This document shows positions 6,280 to 15,170 of a stretch of 21,285 nucleotides of DNA, one piece after another. Both the position numbers and the translations under genes were made by a program. Under the pieces are notes generated by a model. It ran no database searches. It saw only the letters and a program-made list of their open reading frames with translations, and had not been told where the DNA came from. Source of the stretch: RGIG4140 sp045532865 (GTDB lineage: Bacteria; Pseudomonadota; Alphaproteobacteria; CAAHEQ01; UBA3637). Every line of letters starts with the position of its first letter. Within the stretch, counting starts at the first letter, position 1. The stretch spans positions 1-21,285 of the forward strand of contig JAZSGT010000016.1 in assembly GCA_045532865.1 (NCBI GenBank), read 5' to 3'.

Positions 6280-6699
6280 ATGGTAACAAATTTTATATCA
6301 AAAAACGAAGCTGAAACACTTAAAATTGCTGCTGATTTTGCCAAAAAAATTTCAAGTGGTACGGTTGTTGCTCTTTATGGCACACTGGGTGCAGGAAAAA
6401 GTGCCTTTTGTCGAGGGTTTATTCAATCCCTTTGTGAAAATGTTGAAGATGTACCAAGCCCAACATTTACACTTTTACAAACCTATGAAGCCCCTTTGTT
6501 TGAAATATATCACTTTGACATGTACCGATTAAAACACCCTGAAGAAGCTTATGAGCTTGGTATCGAAGATGCCTTTTTAGAGGGGGTATCATTGATTGAA
6601 TGGCCTGAAAAAATTGGTTCTTTGCTACCAAAAAATGCCATTCGAATTACATTTCAAATTCAAGAAGATCAATCTAGGCTAATCACTATTGAGGAGTAA
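6280..6699 (+). CDS. tsaE: tRNA t6A biosynthesis ATPase TsaE
   Basis: TsaE is the small P-loop ATPase that activates the TsaB-TsaD complex in t6A synthesis. The protein is 139 residues. It shows Walker A GTLGAGKS (34-41), the family motif VPSPTFTL (58-65), HFDMYRL (78-84) with the conserved Asp and Arg, and LIEWPEK (105-111), whose Glu/Trp pair is the TsaE signature. The ATG at 6280 follows AAGGGAAG. It is the first gene of a rightward operon ending with the lipoprotein at 15133; its last codons (GAGGAG) also supply the Shine-Dalgarno for the next gene, which begins three bases after the stop. tsaE followed by amgK and murU homologues is a usual alphaproteobacterial order. Confidence 0.97.
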   Translation: MVTNFISKNEAETLKIAADFAKKISSGTVVALYGTLGAGKSAFCRGFIQSLCENVEDVPSPTFTLLQTYEAPLFEIYHFDMYRLKHPEEAYELGIEDAFLEGVSLIEWPEKIGSLLPKNAIRITFQIQEDQSRLITIEE

Positions 6700-6702
6700 T
6701 AA

Positions 6703-7713
6703 ATGTCTACACAAGGAACAACACCACTTGATAATTTTTTAAAAGAAACAGGCTGGAATACTGCCAAAAAAAGTCTTTTAGCGCATGATGCCTCTTTTCG
6801 TTGGTATGACAGGCTTCAAAAAGAAACTGGCGAAACCATGGTTTTAATGAATGCCCCAATTCCAATGGAAAACCCTGCTCAATTTGTTTTTGTTGATGAG
6901 CTTCTTGAAAACATTGGCTTAAAAGTCCCTCATATTTTTCATAGAGATTTAGAAAATGGCTTTTTACTCCTTGAAGATTTTGGAGATAACACATTCACTC
7001 GCTTAATTAATAAGGGTCATAATGAAAAAGATCTTTATAAAAAAGCAACAAAAGCCCTTATTCATTTGCAAAAAAATATTCAAACAAACTGTGGCTTAAA
7101 AGAATATGATTGGAATTTAATGTTTTTTGAAGCCTCCCTCCTTCCTCTTTGGTACATCAAACATGTTGTCAAAAAAGATTTAACTGATCAAGATATGCTT
7201 GAATTTGAAAATATTTGGAAAGAAATTTACAAAAAGATTTCAAACGTTCCTCAAACACTTGTATTATTAGATTACCATGTTGACAACCTGATGATTACAA
7301 AAACAGGAGATTGCGGATTACTTGACTTTCAAGATGCACGATTTGGACCAGTAACATATGATTTAGCTTCTTTGCTTGAAGATGCAAGACGACCTGTGCC
7401 TGAGCATATTCAGCAAGAAATGCTTGAGCTTTATTTTAAAGAATTACCAGAATTTAATACCCCTGAATTTAAAGAGGCTTATCCACTCATGGCTGTGCAA
7501 CGCCATACTAAAGTGATTGGTATTTTTGTGCGTTTATTTGTAAGAGATAAAAAGGACAGATACTTAAAACACATTCCATTTGTTTGGACTTTACTTGAAA
7601 AACATTTAGACAATCCATTGTTAAAAAATTATAAATGCTGGTTAGATAAACATGTCCCAACTGAAATTCGAAAAATTGTCCCTTTTGAAGGAGAAACAAA
7701 CAATGTCAATTAA
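6703..7713 (+). CDS. amgK: AmgK-like anomeric sugar kinase (APH-fold phosphotransferase)
   Basis: The 336-residue protein has the aminoglycoside-phosphotransferase/choline-kinase fold. AmgK phosphorylates C1 of MurNAc (and GlcNAc) so that cell-wall sugar can be returned to UDP-MurNAc without remaking it from UDP-GlcNAc. Visible motifs are an N-terminal lobe with SFRWYDRL (31-38) in the strand position, FLLLEDFGD (87-95), the catalytic loop LLDYHVDN (188-195; D190 and N195) and the Mg-binding LLDFQDA (206-212; D208) followed by GPVTYDLASLLEDAR. The usual HxD of the loop reads LLD here; the aspartate itself is kept. The next gene is murU-like and overlaps by 11 nt, which matches the known AmgK-MurU pair. 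The exact sugar is inferred from context. Confidence 0.85.
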   Translation: MSTQGTTPLDNFLKETGWNTAKKSLLAHDASFRWYDRLQKETGETMVLMNAPIPMENPAQFVFVDELLENIGLKVPHIFHRDLENGFLLLEDFGDNTFTRLINKGHNEKDLYKKATKALIHLQKNIQTNCGLKEYDWNLMFFEASLLPLWYIKHVVKKDLTDQDMLEFENIWKEIYKKISNVPQTLVLLDYHVDNLMITKTGDCGLLDFQDARFGPVTYDLASLLEDARRPVPEHIQQEMLELYFKELPEFNTPEFKEAYPLMAVQRHTKVIGIFVRLFVRDKKDRYLKHIPFVWTLLEKHLDNPLLKNYKCWLDKHVPTEIRKIVPFEGETNNVN

Positions 7714-8443
7714 AACAGCTATGGTACTAGCTGCTGGACGAGGGACAAGGATGCGTCATTTAACAGATGACAAGCCAAAACCGTTGGTTCAAATTGCAGG
7801 TACTTCTCTTTTGGGACATATTTTACAAAAAATAAAAAAACAGGGAATAAAAAATGTTGTTATCAACACTTGTTATAAAAGTGATATGATAAAAAAAGAA
7901 GCCTTAAAACAAAAAGACCTCCTCCTTTTTTTTTCAGAAGAAGAAACAGCTCTTGAAACAGGAGGTGGTGTTAAAAAAGCACTCCCTACCTTACTTTCTT
8001 TTGGGGGTGAAAATGGTTTTTTTGTTTTAAATGCAGATCCTTTATGGACTGAGCCAAGTCAATCCTTATTATCCCAACTGGAAAAGGCTTGGAATCCTGA
8101 AATAATGGATATTTTATTAGCTATTGTACCCATTCAACAAGCCCATGGGGACGTACCAGATGGAAATTATTTTATCGAAAATGGTCATTTAAGACGCAAA
8201 AAAGAAAATGAACACAATATTCCTTATTTATTCATGGGAATTCAAATTATTCATCCAAGAATTTTTGACCAACCTTTGCCTGAAGTGTTCAGTTTAAGAG
8301 ATTTGTACGACCAAGCTCAAGAAAACGGCCGATTGGCACATATTCTTTTTGATGGAAATTGGTTTCATGTGGGAACACCAGAAGCTGTTGCTGAAACAGA
8401 AAAAATGTTCATTATGGAAAAAATAAATGATTTTTACGCTTAA
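7703..8443 (+). CDS. murU: MurU-like N-acetylmuramate-1-phosphate uridylyltransferase
   Basis: This is a 246-residue nucleotidyltransferase of the sugar-nucleotide pyrophosphorylase fold, expected to join MurNAc-1-phosphate and UTP into UDP-MurNAc. The signature LAAGRGTRMRHLT...KPKPL occupies residues 9-28, and K26 is the usual catalytic lysine position. LETGGGVKKALP (84-95) corresponds to the base-binding loop, NADPLW (110-115) carries the metal-binding D112, and FHVGTPEAV (221-229) closes the active site. The ATG at 7703 is chosen because GGAG lies nine nt upstream and the signature then begins at the normal distance; an earlier ATG would add 17 residues from within amgK. It overlaps amgK by 11 nt and addB by 17 nt. 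A run of nine T (7926-7934) lies within the coding sequence. Confidence 0.85.
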   Translation: MSIKTAMVLAAGRGTRMRHLTDDKPKPLVQIAGTSLLGHILQKIKKQGIKNVVINTCYKSDMIKKEALKQKDLLLFFSEEETALETGGGVKKALPTLLSFGGENGFFVLNADPLWTEPSQSLLSQLEKAWNPEIMDILLAIVPIQQAHGDVPDGNYFIENGHLRRKKENEHNIPYLFMGIQIIHPRIFDQPLPEVFSLRDLYDQAQENGRLAHILFDGNWFHVGTPEAVAETEKMFIMEKINDFYA

Positions 8444-11243
8444 TTTAACAGACAACTTTGCACAAAAAATTGTTGATTTTATACTCTTTGAAAATCCCAC
8501 CCCATTACAAATGGCACAAATGCAAATCATTTTACCAACAAAACGTGCCGTTAAAACAGTAAAGGAATGTTTTTTAAAAAAAAGTGAAGAAACCCCTCTT
8601 CTTTTACCAAAATTAACTGCGCTATATGAAATTGAAGCTTTAGAAGAAAACATTCCTCCTGCAATGAGCAACATTGAACGTCTTATCTTATTAACAAAGA
8701 TATGTCAAAAAAAACCAAATGTTGAAACACTGGATCAAGCACTAACCATAGCCATCAGTTTAAGCTCATTACTTGATGAATTTTATCAATTTGAATCTTC
8801 ATTTGATGATTTAGAAAATTTGGTTCCAGACCTCGAATTAGCACAACACTGGAATGAAACCATTCAATTTTTAGACATTATTCGAAAAATTTGGCCAACT
8901 TTATTAGCTGAAAAAGGGCTTATTGACGAGCAAGATCGGAAAATTCGACTCATCAACGCCTTTACCAGTAAAATAAAGAAAAATCCTCCAACACATAAAA
9001 TAATTATAGCTGGATTTGATGGAGCGCTTCCATCTGTCTCACGTCTGATTAAAGAAATTAATACACTACCGAACTCTCTTATTTTATTACAAGGGCTTAA
9101 TACAGAACTAACAGATGATGATTTAACATATGTGGATGAAAATCATTATCAATATTCATTTAAGCAACTTTTAAAAACACTTAAAATGTATCCACCTATG
9201 GTACAAAACTTATCTGATAATTTACATCCACGTGAAGAATTAATCATTGAATCTCTAAGACCAGCCGAACAAGCTGAAGAATGGCGTTATTTAAACCTCT
9301 CACCAACAGTTTTAAAAAATGTAACTCGTATTGATTGTGAAAGTATTAATGAAGAAGCGTTAACCATTGCCTTAATTTTAAGAGAAACACTTGAAACTCC
9401 TGAAAAAACAGCAGCCCTTGTTACAAATGATAGAATGCTTGCACGTCGTGTAATTTTAGAAATGAAACGCTGGGGTGTGGAATTAGACGATTCAGCTGGA
9501 ACACCACTTCATCACACGCCGGTGGGTGTTTATTTATCCCTTATTGCCTTGTTGGGAAAAGAATATCCAAACAATCAATCAAATTTGTTATCTTTGTTAA
9601 AACACCCATTGAGTGCCGATCAAATGATGCCAACTGATTTAAGAAAGTTGGTTAAAGTAAAAGAAAAAGAAGCAAGAGAAAAACAAAATCCATTAGACAT
9701 TGAATTAAATACCAATTTAGATGTATTTTTATCTTTCCTCAAAGAAAATACCCCTGCCCCTTTTATTGATATCTTAGAGGCACATTTAAAAGTAGCTGAA
9801 GAACTTGCAACCAGTCCAGATAGATCCGGACAAGAACGGCTTTGGGGAAATGAAGCAGGACAAGAAGCCTATAAATTATTTGTCAAAATTAAAGAGCATG
9901 CCCATAAGTTAGGAGAAATACAACCAACCGATTACTTTAACATGATGATGCTTTTTTTATCAGGATTAAGTGTTCGATCAAGATATGGTATGCATAATAG
10001 ATTAGATATTTTAGGTCCAATTGAAGCAAGACTAGCTCATCCAGATGTGTGTATTATCGCTGGGTTAAATGAAGGATCATTCCCTATGCTTTCAGATACA
10101 GGACCTTGGCTTTCAAGACAGATGCGAAAAGCATTAAAACTACCAGCTATTGAAAGTAAAATAGCCTCTCAAAGCATGGATTTTGCACACTGTTTTTCAA
10201 GTCCAGAAGTTTATTTAACAAGATCTGTTAAATCTGATGGTTCCCAAACCATTCCATCCCGTTTTCTTTCCAGAATTGATGCTGTATTAAACGCAAGTCA
10301 AATAAAATGGGAAATTTTGCAACCACATTATGCACGACTTTTAGACAAGACAGATATTCAAGAACAAATTTCACGACCTGCACCAACACCACCTGTTGCT
10401 GTACGCCCAACTGAACTTTCTGTAACAAATATTGAATTGTTAATGAAAAATCCTTATGCCGTTTATGCCAAATATATTTTAAAACTTTTTCCCTTAAAAG
10501 ATATTGGAGATATTCAAGAAAACATTATTTATGGTCTTGGATTACATAACACATTAGAAAACTTTTTAAATGAAACACCTTTTCATAAAGACCCATATTT
10601 TCTAAAAGAAAAAATAGTTCAAACATTAAAAGAATATAACTTTCCTGAAGCAACCCTTGCTTTTTATGATGAAAAGATAACAAAAATTGCAAACTTTATT
10701 ATAAAAAATCAAACAGAGCGAGAAATATTAACGGATAAAATATTTTTAGAAAAAAAGGGATCTTTGAAAATTGAACTGGAAGACAAGTCTATATTCACAC
10801 TAACTGGTAAAGCAGACAGAATTGACAAACTTAAAACAAACACCTTAGAAATTATCGATTATAAAACAGGAACACCTCCATCAACAGGAGAAATCTTAAC
10901 CGGTCTTTCACCCCAAATGACCCTTGAAGCTGTTCTTTTAAGGGAAAATGGATTTGAAGAAATCCTGCCTAAAAATGATATAAAAATTTCCTATTGGCGA
11001 CTAAATGGGAAAAATGAGGGTGGAGAAATCATTCCAATCCCTTCTAAAACAGCCAAAAAAGATGTTTCAGAACTGGTTGATGAAGCTTATATTGGTCTAA
11101 AATCTATCTTAAACAAATTTAGGGATGAAAAAACACCTTATACAGCCTCTCCACGCCCAGATAAAATTAAATTTAATGATTATGCACTCCTTAGCCGTGA
11201 AAAAGAATGGTTAACAGCAGATGATTCAGATGAGGAAGAATAA
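8427..11243 (+). CDS. addB: AddB subunit of the double-strand-break repair helicase-nuclease
   Basis: AddB pairs with AddA to resect double-strand breaks and recognise Chi-like sites for RecA loading. The 938-residue protein matches the alphaproteobacterial form. The N-terminal part (ILPTKRAV, 34-41) is the degenerate helicase domain; the middle contains IEARLAHPDVCIIAGLNEGS (532-551), typical of UvrD-like folds. The C-terminal PD-(D/E)xK nuclease is intact: GKADRID (794-800) and IIDYKTG (809-815), with D797, D811 and K813. No Walker A motif is present, and the few cysteines do not form the four-cysteine iron-sulfur pattern described for Bacillus AddB. The ATG at 8427 lies inside the end of murU with only a weak GGA upstream, implying coupled translation. 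It is followed one base later by addA. Confidence 0.93.
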   Translation: MIFTLNLTDNFAQKIVDFILFENPTPLQMAQMQIILPTKRAVKTVKECFLKKSEETPLLLPKLTALYEIEALEENIPPAMSNIERLILLTKICQKKPNVETLDQALTIAISLSSLLDEFYQFESSFDDLENLVPDLELAQHWNETIQFLDIIRKIWPTLLAEKGLIDEQDRKIRLINAFTSKIKKNPPTHKIIIAGFDGALPSVSRLIKEINTLPNSLILLQGLNTELTDDDLTYVDENHYQYSFKQLLKTLKMYPPMVQNLSDNLHPREELIIESLRPAEQAEEWRYLNLSPTVLKNVTRIDCESINEEALTIALILRETLETPEKTAALVTNDRMLARRVILEMKRWGVELDDSAGTPLHHTPVGVYLSLIALLGKEYPNNQSNLLSLLKHPLSADQMMPTDLRKLVKVKEKEAREKQNPLDIELNTNLDVFLSFLKENTPAPFIDILEAHLKVAEELATSPDRSGQERLWGNEAGQEAYKLFVKIKEHAHKLGEIQPTDYFNMMMLFLSGLSVRSRYGMHNRLDILGPIEARLAHPDVCIIAGLNEGSFPMLSDTGPWLSRQMRKALKLPAIESKIASQSMDFAHCFSSPEVYLTRSVKSDGSQTIPSRFLSRIDAVLNASQIKWEILQPHYARLLDKTDIQEQISRPAPTPPVAVRPTELSVTNIELLMKNPYAVYAKYILKLFPLKDIGDIQENIIYGLGLHNTLENFLNETPFHKDPYFLKEKIVQTLKEYNFPEATLAFYDEKITKIANFIIKNQTEREILTDKIFLEKKGSLKIELEDKSIFTLTGKADRIDKLKTNTLEIIDYKTGTPPSTGEILTGLSPQMTLEAVLLRENGFEEILPKNDIKISYWRLNGKNEGGEIIPIPSKTAKKDVSELVDEAYIGLKSILNKFRDEKTPYTASPRPDKIKFNDYALLSREKEWLTADDSDEEE

Positions 11244-11244
11244 T

Positions 11245-14200
11245 ATGACATTACTTGCTGAGATTACACAAAAACAACAAACAGCTGCTCATCCCCTTAA
11301 TTCAGTTTGGGTTTCAGCCTCTGCTGGCTCAGGAAAAACAAAAGTTTTGACGGATCGGGTTCTAAACTTATTACTCACGGGAACACCTCCTGAAAAGTTA
11401 CTTTGCTTAACATTTACAAAAGCTGCAGCAGCAGAAATGTCCAATCGTATTACCTCTACTTTAAAATTATGGGCAATTCAAAGTGATGAAGAATTAACTA
11501 CTCTTTTAAAAGAGTTAAGAGGTTTTTACCCATCAGATGAAATGGTTAAAATTGCAAGATCTCTTTTTGTTAAGGTTCTTGAAACACCAGGTGGCTTAAA
11601 AATTATGACTATACATAGTTTCTGCCAATCTATTTTAAAAAGATTTCCAATAGAAGCACGTATTTCACCACAATTTGAAGTAATTGATGAAGTCAAATCA
11701 CATGCGCTGATGCAACAAGCTGTGAATGAAACATTTTTAGATCAAAATTCAAAACAACAAACAGCCCTTTTAAGTGACTATCTCTATGATAAGTCCATCA
11801 AAAGTATTTTTGATATGATATTGCAAAACCAATCAACGTTGCAAGAGAGGTTATCAACATATAAAGATGTGAACACCCTTAAAACAAATTTAAAAAAATA
11901 CTTTAAAATTCAAAAATATAACTCAAAAGCTGATATCATTTCTGAACATTTTAATTTAGAGGAATTTAATCAATTAAAATCTTTTTATTTAACACAAAAA
12001 GACACCGTCAAAAAAACTCAAGAAAAAGATCCAAAAGCTTTTTTAATGTATGATACTGTTAATAAGCTCAAATCCTTTCAACTCATTGAAGTTACAATTG
12101 CGTTAACAGGACTTATTCAACATATCTTAAAAAAGTACAAATCTCATAAAAGAGAAGAATCCTTTTTAGATTACAGCGATTTGGTTTCAATTACAAAAAA
12201 TCTACTCAAAAAATCTGGTATGTCTGATTGGGTTTTATTTAAATTAGATGGTGGTATCGATCATATTTTAATTGATGAAGCACAAGATACCAACCCTGAA
12301 CAATGGGAAATTATCAGATTAATTGCTGAAGAATTCTTTTCTGGTCTTGGTAGAGAAACGCAACATGTAAGAACTATCTTTGCTGTTGGAGATAAAAAAC
12401 AATCAATTTATAGCTTCCAAGGAGCTGATCCTGATGAATTTGAAAGAATGCACACCTTTTTCAAAAACAAGGTTCTCACTTCAGAAAAAAAATTCGAGAC
12501 AGTGCCTTTAAACATGTCTTTTCGTTCAACAGATGCTGTTTTAAAACTTGTTAATATGTTGCTCAGCAATCCAAAAGCAAGAACGGGACTGTTAAATAAA
12601 GGAGAGGAAGCTATTCATATTCCTTTTCGGGCAAATGATGCTGGGTTGGTTGAAATCTGGCCATTAGAACAACCACCTGAAAAAGAAAATATTTTAAACT
12701 GGAGTTTTCCAGAGCCAAACAAAACCCCATCAGCTGTTACATTACTTGCACAAAAAATTGCCACCAAAATCAAACAAATGATTGGAAATGAGATTTTAGA
12801 ATCAAAAGGAAGACCCATTGAACCTGGTGATATTATGATTTTGGTTAGAAAAAGAAACAAAATAGTATCTGAAATTGTTCGAGCACTTAAAGAAAAAAAT
12901 GTTCCGGTCGCAGGAGTTGACAGAATTATTTTAACAGAACATATAGCTGTTCAAGATCTGATCAGTGTGGCAAGATTTGTTCTTTTACCAGAAGATGACT
13001 TAAACCTTGCTTGCCTATTAAAAAGCCCTCTTTTCAAATTCTCTGAAAATGAACTTTTTGATTTGACCCATAACAGAGGGAATAGTTCTCTTTTCACAGT
13101 TATTCAAAAACAACGTCCTGAAACAAGTCAAAAACTCAATCTCATTTTAAACCAAGCTGATAAAATGCCTGTTTTTGAATTTTTTTCGTATTTACTTGGA
13201 CCACTAAATGGACGAAAAGATTTTACATCAAGATTAGGTGAAGAAGTAAACGAGGCTTTAGATGAATTTTTATCTTTAACATTAAATTTTGAAACAACTG
13301 AAATCCCCTCTTTACAAAACTTTTTAAAATGGATTAACAATCGAAAAGTTGAAATTAAACGCGATTTAGATCAATCTGGCATTAATGCTGTCAGAATTAT
13401 GACTGTTCACGCCTCAAAAGGATTACAAGGAAACATTGTATTTTTACCAGATACCAGAAGTGTTCCAAAAACAAAAGATACTTTTTTATGGACTAAAGAC
13501 AATCTACCACTTTGGATTGCAAGCTCGCAACTAAAAACACCTGAAATTGATGATCTTTATGAGACATTAGACGATTTACAATTTAAAGAATATAATCGTC
13601 TTCTCTATGTTGCATTAACAAGAGCAAAAGATAGGCTTTATATCACTGGATGGGATAACAGAAAAACAAAGAATCCAAATAAATCAAATTGGTACGATTT
13701 GATTTTGGACTCACTTCCTCAAGAATTAACCCCAGATAAGGACGGAATTATTCGTATAACATCTCCTCAATTAAAAGAAGTCAAAAAAGAAAACACACAA
13801 ATAGAACAAAAAAAAGAGATTGTTTTACCAAATTTCGTTTTTAAAGACGCTTTAACAGAAGGCCCTCTTTCAAAACCGCTCATGCCATCAAAATTAGATG
13901 ATGAAACACCAGAATCTCACTCAGCACTAGGACAAGACAGAGCATACGCTTTAAAAAGAGGCACATTTATTCACCAAATGCTTCAATATTTGCCAGATAT
14001 TGAACCCAACAAACGAAAAGACGTTGCCATAAAACTCAAACCTGAGGATATTGAAATTCCTGAAAATTTATTTGATATCTTTGAAAAAGAAGAATTTAAA
14101 CACCTTTTTTCAAAAAATTCTCAAGCAGAGGTTCCAATTGTCGGCGTTTTAAATAATCAAGTTATTTCAGGCCAAATTGATCGGCTTGCTATTTATGAAA

Positions 14201-14397
14201 ATGATATTTACCTTATTGATTTTAAATCAAATCAATATGTCCCAAAATCAGAAAAAGATGTCCCTCTTAATTACCAAAAGCAAATGAAAACATATAAAGA
14301 CTTGCTGAAAAGAATTTTTCCTGATAAGGTAATTCATACCTATTTACTTTGGACTGAAAATTTAACACTTATGGAGCTTTTTGAAAATGAAAAATAA
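11245..14397 (+). CDS. addA: AddA helicase-nuclease subunit
   Basis: AddA is the active UvrD/RecB-type helicase of the AddAB complex with its own nuclease domain. It is 1050 residues from the ATG at 11245, which lies one base after the addB stop and has GAGG nine nt upstream; an in-frame ATG at 11221 would lie within addB. Motifs in order are Walker A ASAGSGKT (25-32), LCLTFTKAAAAEM (motif Ia), MTIHSFCQ, Walker B LIDEAQDT with D344-E345, FAVGDKKQSIYSFQGA (motif III), IMTVHASKG with M719 (motif V) and YVALTRAKDRLY with R793 (motif VI). The C-terminal nuclease has SGQIDRLA (975-982) and LIDFKSN (990-996), with D979, D992 and K994. All key residues are present. The gene normally following it in related bacteria, trxA, is replaced here by a lipoprotein gene overlapping by 11 nt. 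Confidence 0.96.
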   Translation: MTLLAEITQKQQTAAHPLNSVWVSASAGSGKTKVLTDRVLNLLLTGTPPEKLLCLTFTKAAAAEMSNRITSTLKLWAIQSDEELTTLLKELRGFYPSDEMVKIARSLFVKVLETPGGLKIMTIHSFCQSILKRFPIEARISPQFEVIDEVKSHALMQQAVNETFLDQNSKQQTALLSDYLYDKSIKSIFDMILQNQSTLQERLSTYKDVNTLKTNLKKYFKIQKYNSKADIISEHFNLEEFNQLKSFYLTQKDTVKKTQEKDPKAFLMYDTVNKLKSFQLIEVTIALTGLIQHILKKYKSHKREESFLDYSDLVSITKNLLKKSGMSDWVLFKLDGGIDHILIDEAQDTNPEQWEIIRLIAEEFFSGLGRETQHVRTIFAVGDKKQSIYSFQGADPDEFERMHTFFKNKVLTSEKKFETVPLNMSFRSTDAVLKLVNMLLSNPKARTGLLNKGEEAIHIPFRANDAGLVEIWPLEQPPEKENILNWSFPEPNKTPSAVTLLAQKIATKIKQMIGNEILESKGRPIEPGDIMILVRKRNKIVSEIVRALKEKNVPVAGVDRIILTEHIAVQDLISVARFVLLPEDDLNLACLLKSPLFKFSENELFDLTHNRGNSSLFTVIQKQRPETSQKLNLILNQADKMPVFEFFSYLLGPLNGRKDFTSRLGEEVNEALDEFLSLTLNFETTEIPSLQNFLKWINNRKVEIKRDLDQSGINAVRIMTVHASKGLQGNIVFLPDTRSVPKTKDTFLWTKDNLPLWIASSQLKTPEIDDLYETLDDLQFKEYNRLLYVALTRAKDRLYITGWDNRKTKNPNKSNWYDLILDSLPQELTPDKDGIIRITSPQLKEVKKENTQIEQKKEIVLPNFVFKDALTEGPLSKPLMPSKLDDETPESHSALGQDRAYALKRGTFIHQMLQYLPDIEPNKRKDVAIKLKPEDIEIPENLFDIFEKEEFKHLFSKNSQAEVPIVGVLNNQVISGQIDRLAIYENDIYLIDFKSNQYVPKSEKDVPLNYQKQMKTYKDLLKRIFPDKVIHTYLLWTENLTLMELFENEK

Positions 14398-15133
14398 ATC
14401 CAAAATATGTTCATTACTTATCACAACATTTCTATTAACAGCTTGTTCTGAAATACCAAAGACACCCGAAGGTTTTACAAAAAACGTCGTTGAAGCTGAA
14501 CAAATGAATTTTGTTGTATGGGAAAAAGATTCCATTAAACCTAAACAAACACTTCGTTTTTATATTGAAGGAAATGGCACTCCAAATCCTCAAAAAGCTA
14601 TATCTTTATCCCTTGCAAAAGAAGATGATTTTGATAATATCGTTGTGTTAACTCGTCCATGTCAATATATTGATAATCCAATTTGTCAAAATAAAAGCAT
14701 TTGGGAGGAAGAAAGATATCACCCAGAAATCCTCAAAGAAATGCAAGAACTCACAAAATATTTCATCAAAAAACACCAAGCAAAGGATATTGAGCTGATT
14801 GCTTATGAGGATGCTGCACCCATTGCATTTAACATTGCACAACGTATTGGTGGCACCAAAAAAATTGTAACTATTGCAGGGGTTTTAGATATTAATTCAT
14901 ATGCAAAACAAAATAAACTTCCCCCTTTTAAAAATGCACAAGGAGTTCAAAACAATTATTCATTTATGTCAACAATTCCTCAAGTTCACTATGTTGGATC
15001 CGAAGACAATGTTGTTACAAGAACTATGATTGAACGGGCAACTACAAAATTTGTTAAACCACAAAATTTAACAATAAAAGTTGTTCATGGATTTGACCAT
15101 GATGATTGGGACAACATTAAATTAAACTATTAA
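14387..15133 (+). CDS. Alpha/beta-hydrolase-fold lipoprotein with altered nucleophile
   Basis: This is a 248-residue lipoprotein with a signal peptide ending in lipobox L-T-A-C20. The body follows the pattern of proteobacterial alpha/beta hydrolases with a TRPCQY segment (89-94), a WEEERYHPE helix (106-114) and TIAGVLDINSYAK (162-174). In those proteins the nucleophile elbow reads about GYSGGGA; here the same place reads AYEDAAP (139-145), so the serine is replaced by E141. The probable acid D207 (VGSEDNVV) and the histidine H238 (FDHDDW) remain. Either the protein has lost hydrolysis and binds its ligand, or it uses another mechanism. The start is the ATG at 14387 with GGAG ten nt upstream; a TTG at 14381 is less likely. 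It overlaps the end of addA by 11 nt, so it is the last gene of the tsaE operon. Confidence 0.78.
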   Translation: MKNKSKICSLLITTFLLTACSEIPKTPEGFTKNVVEAEQMNFVVWEKDSIKPKQTLRFYIEGNGTPNPQKAISLSLAKEDDFDNIVVLTRPCQYIDNPICQNKSIWEEERYHPEILKEMQELTKYFIKKHQAKDIELIAYEDAAPIAFNIAQRIGGTKKIVTIAGVLDINSYAKQNKLPPFKNAQGVQNNYSFMSTIPQVHYVGSEDNVVTRTMIERATTKFVKPQNLTIKVVHGFDHDDWDNIKLNY

Positions 15134-15134
15134 C

Positions 15135-15156
15135 AATTTCTTTAAAACCAGAAATT
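15135..15156. terminator. Weak hairpin between convergent genes
   Basis: AATTTCT (15135-15141) and AGAAATT (15150-15156) form a 7-bp stem with an 8-nt loop in the 37-bp gap between the lipoprotein gene and the coupling-protein gene. It has little GC and only a short T run (CATTTT), so efficiency would be low. Confidence 0.4.
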
Positions 15157-15170
15157 CATTTTACGACCAA

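Noticed and set aside
7652..7702. Upstream ATG for murU
   Set aside because: It would add 17 residues from within amgK before the nucleotide-binding signature, and the ATG at 7703 has its own GGAG.
8294..8674. Minus-strand frame of 126 codons across the murU/addB junction
   Set aside because: Both plus-strand genes there have clear family motifs; the antisense frame has no ribosome site or recognisable domain.
12615..12860. Minus-strand open frame of 81 codons inside addA
   Set aside because: It is opposite conserved AddA helicase sequence and reads as low-complexity hydrophobic residues; no start signals.
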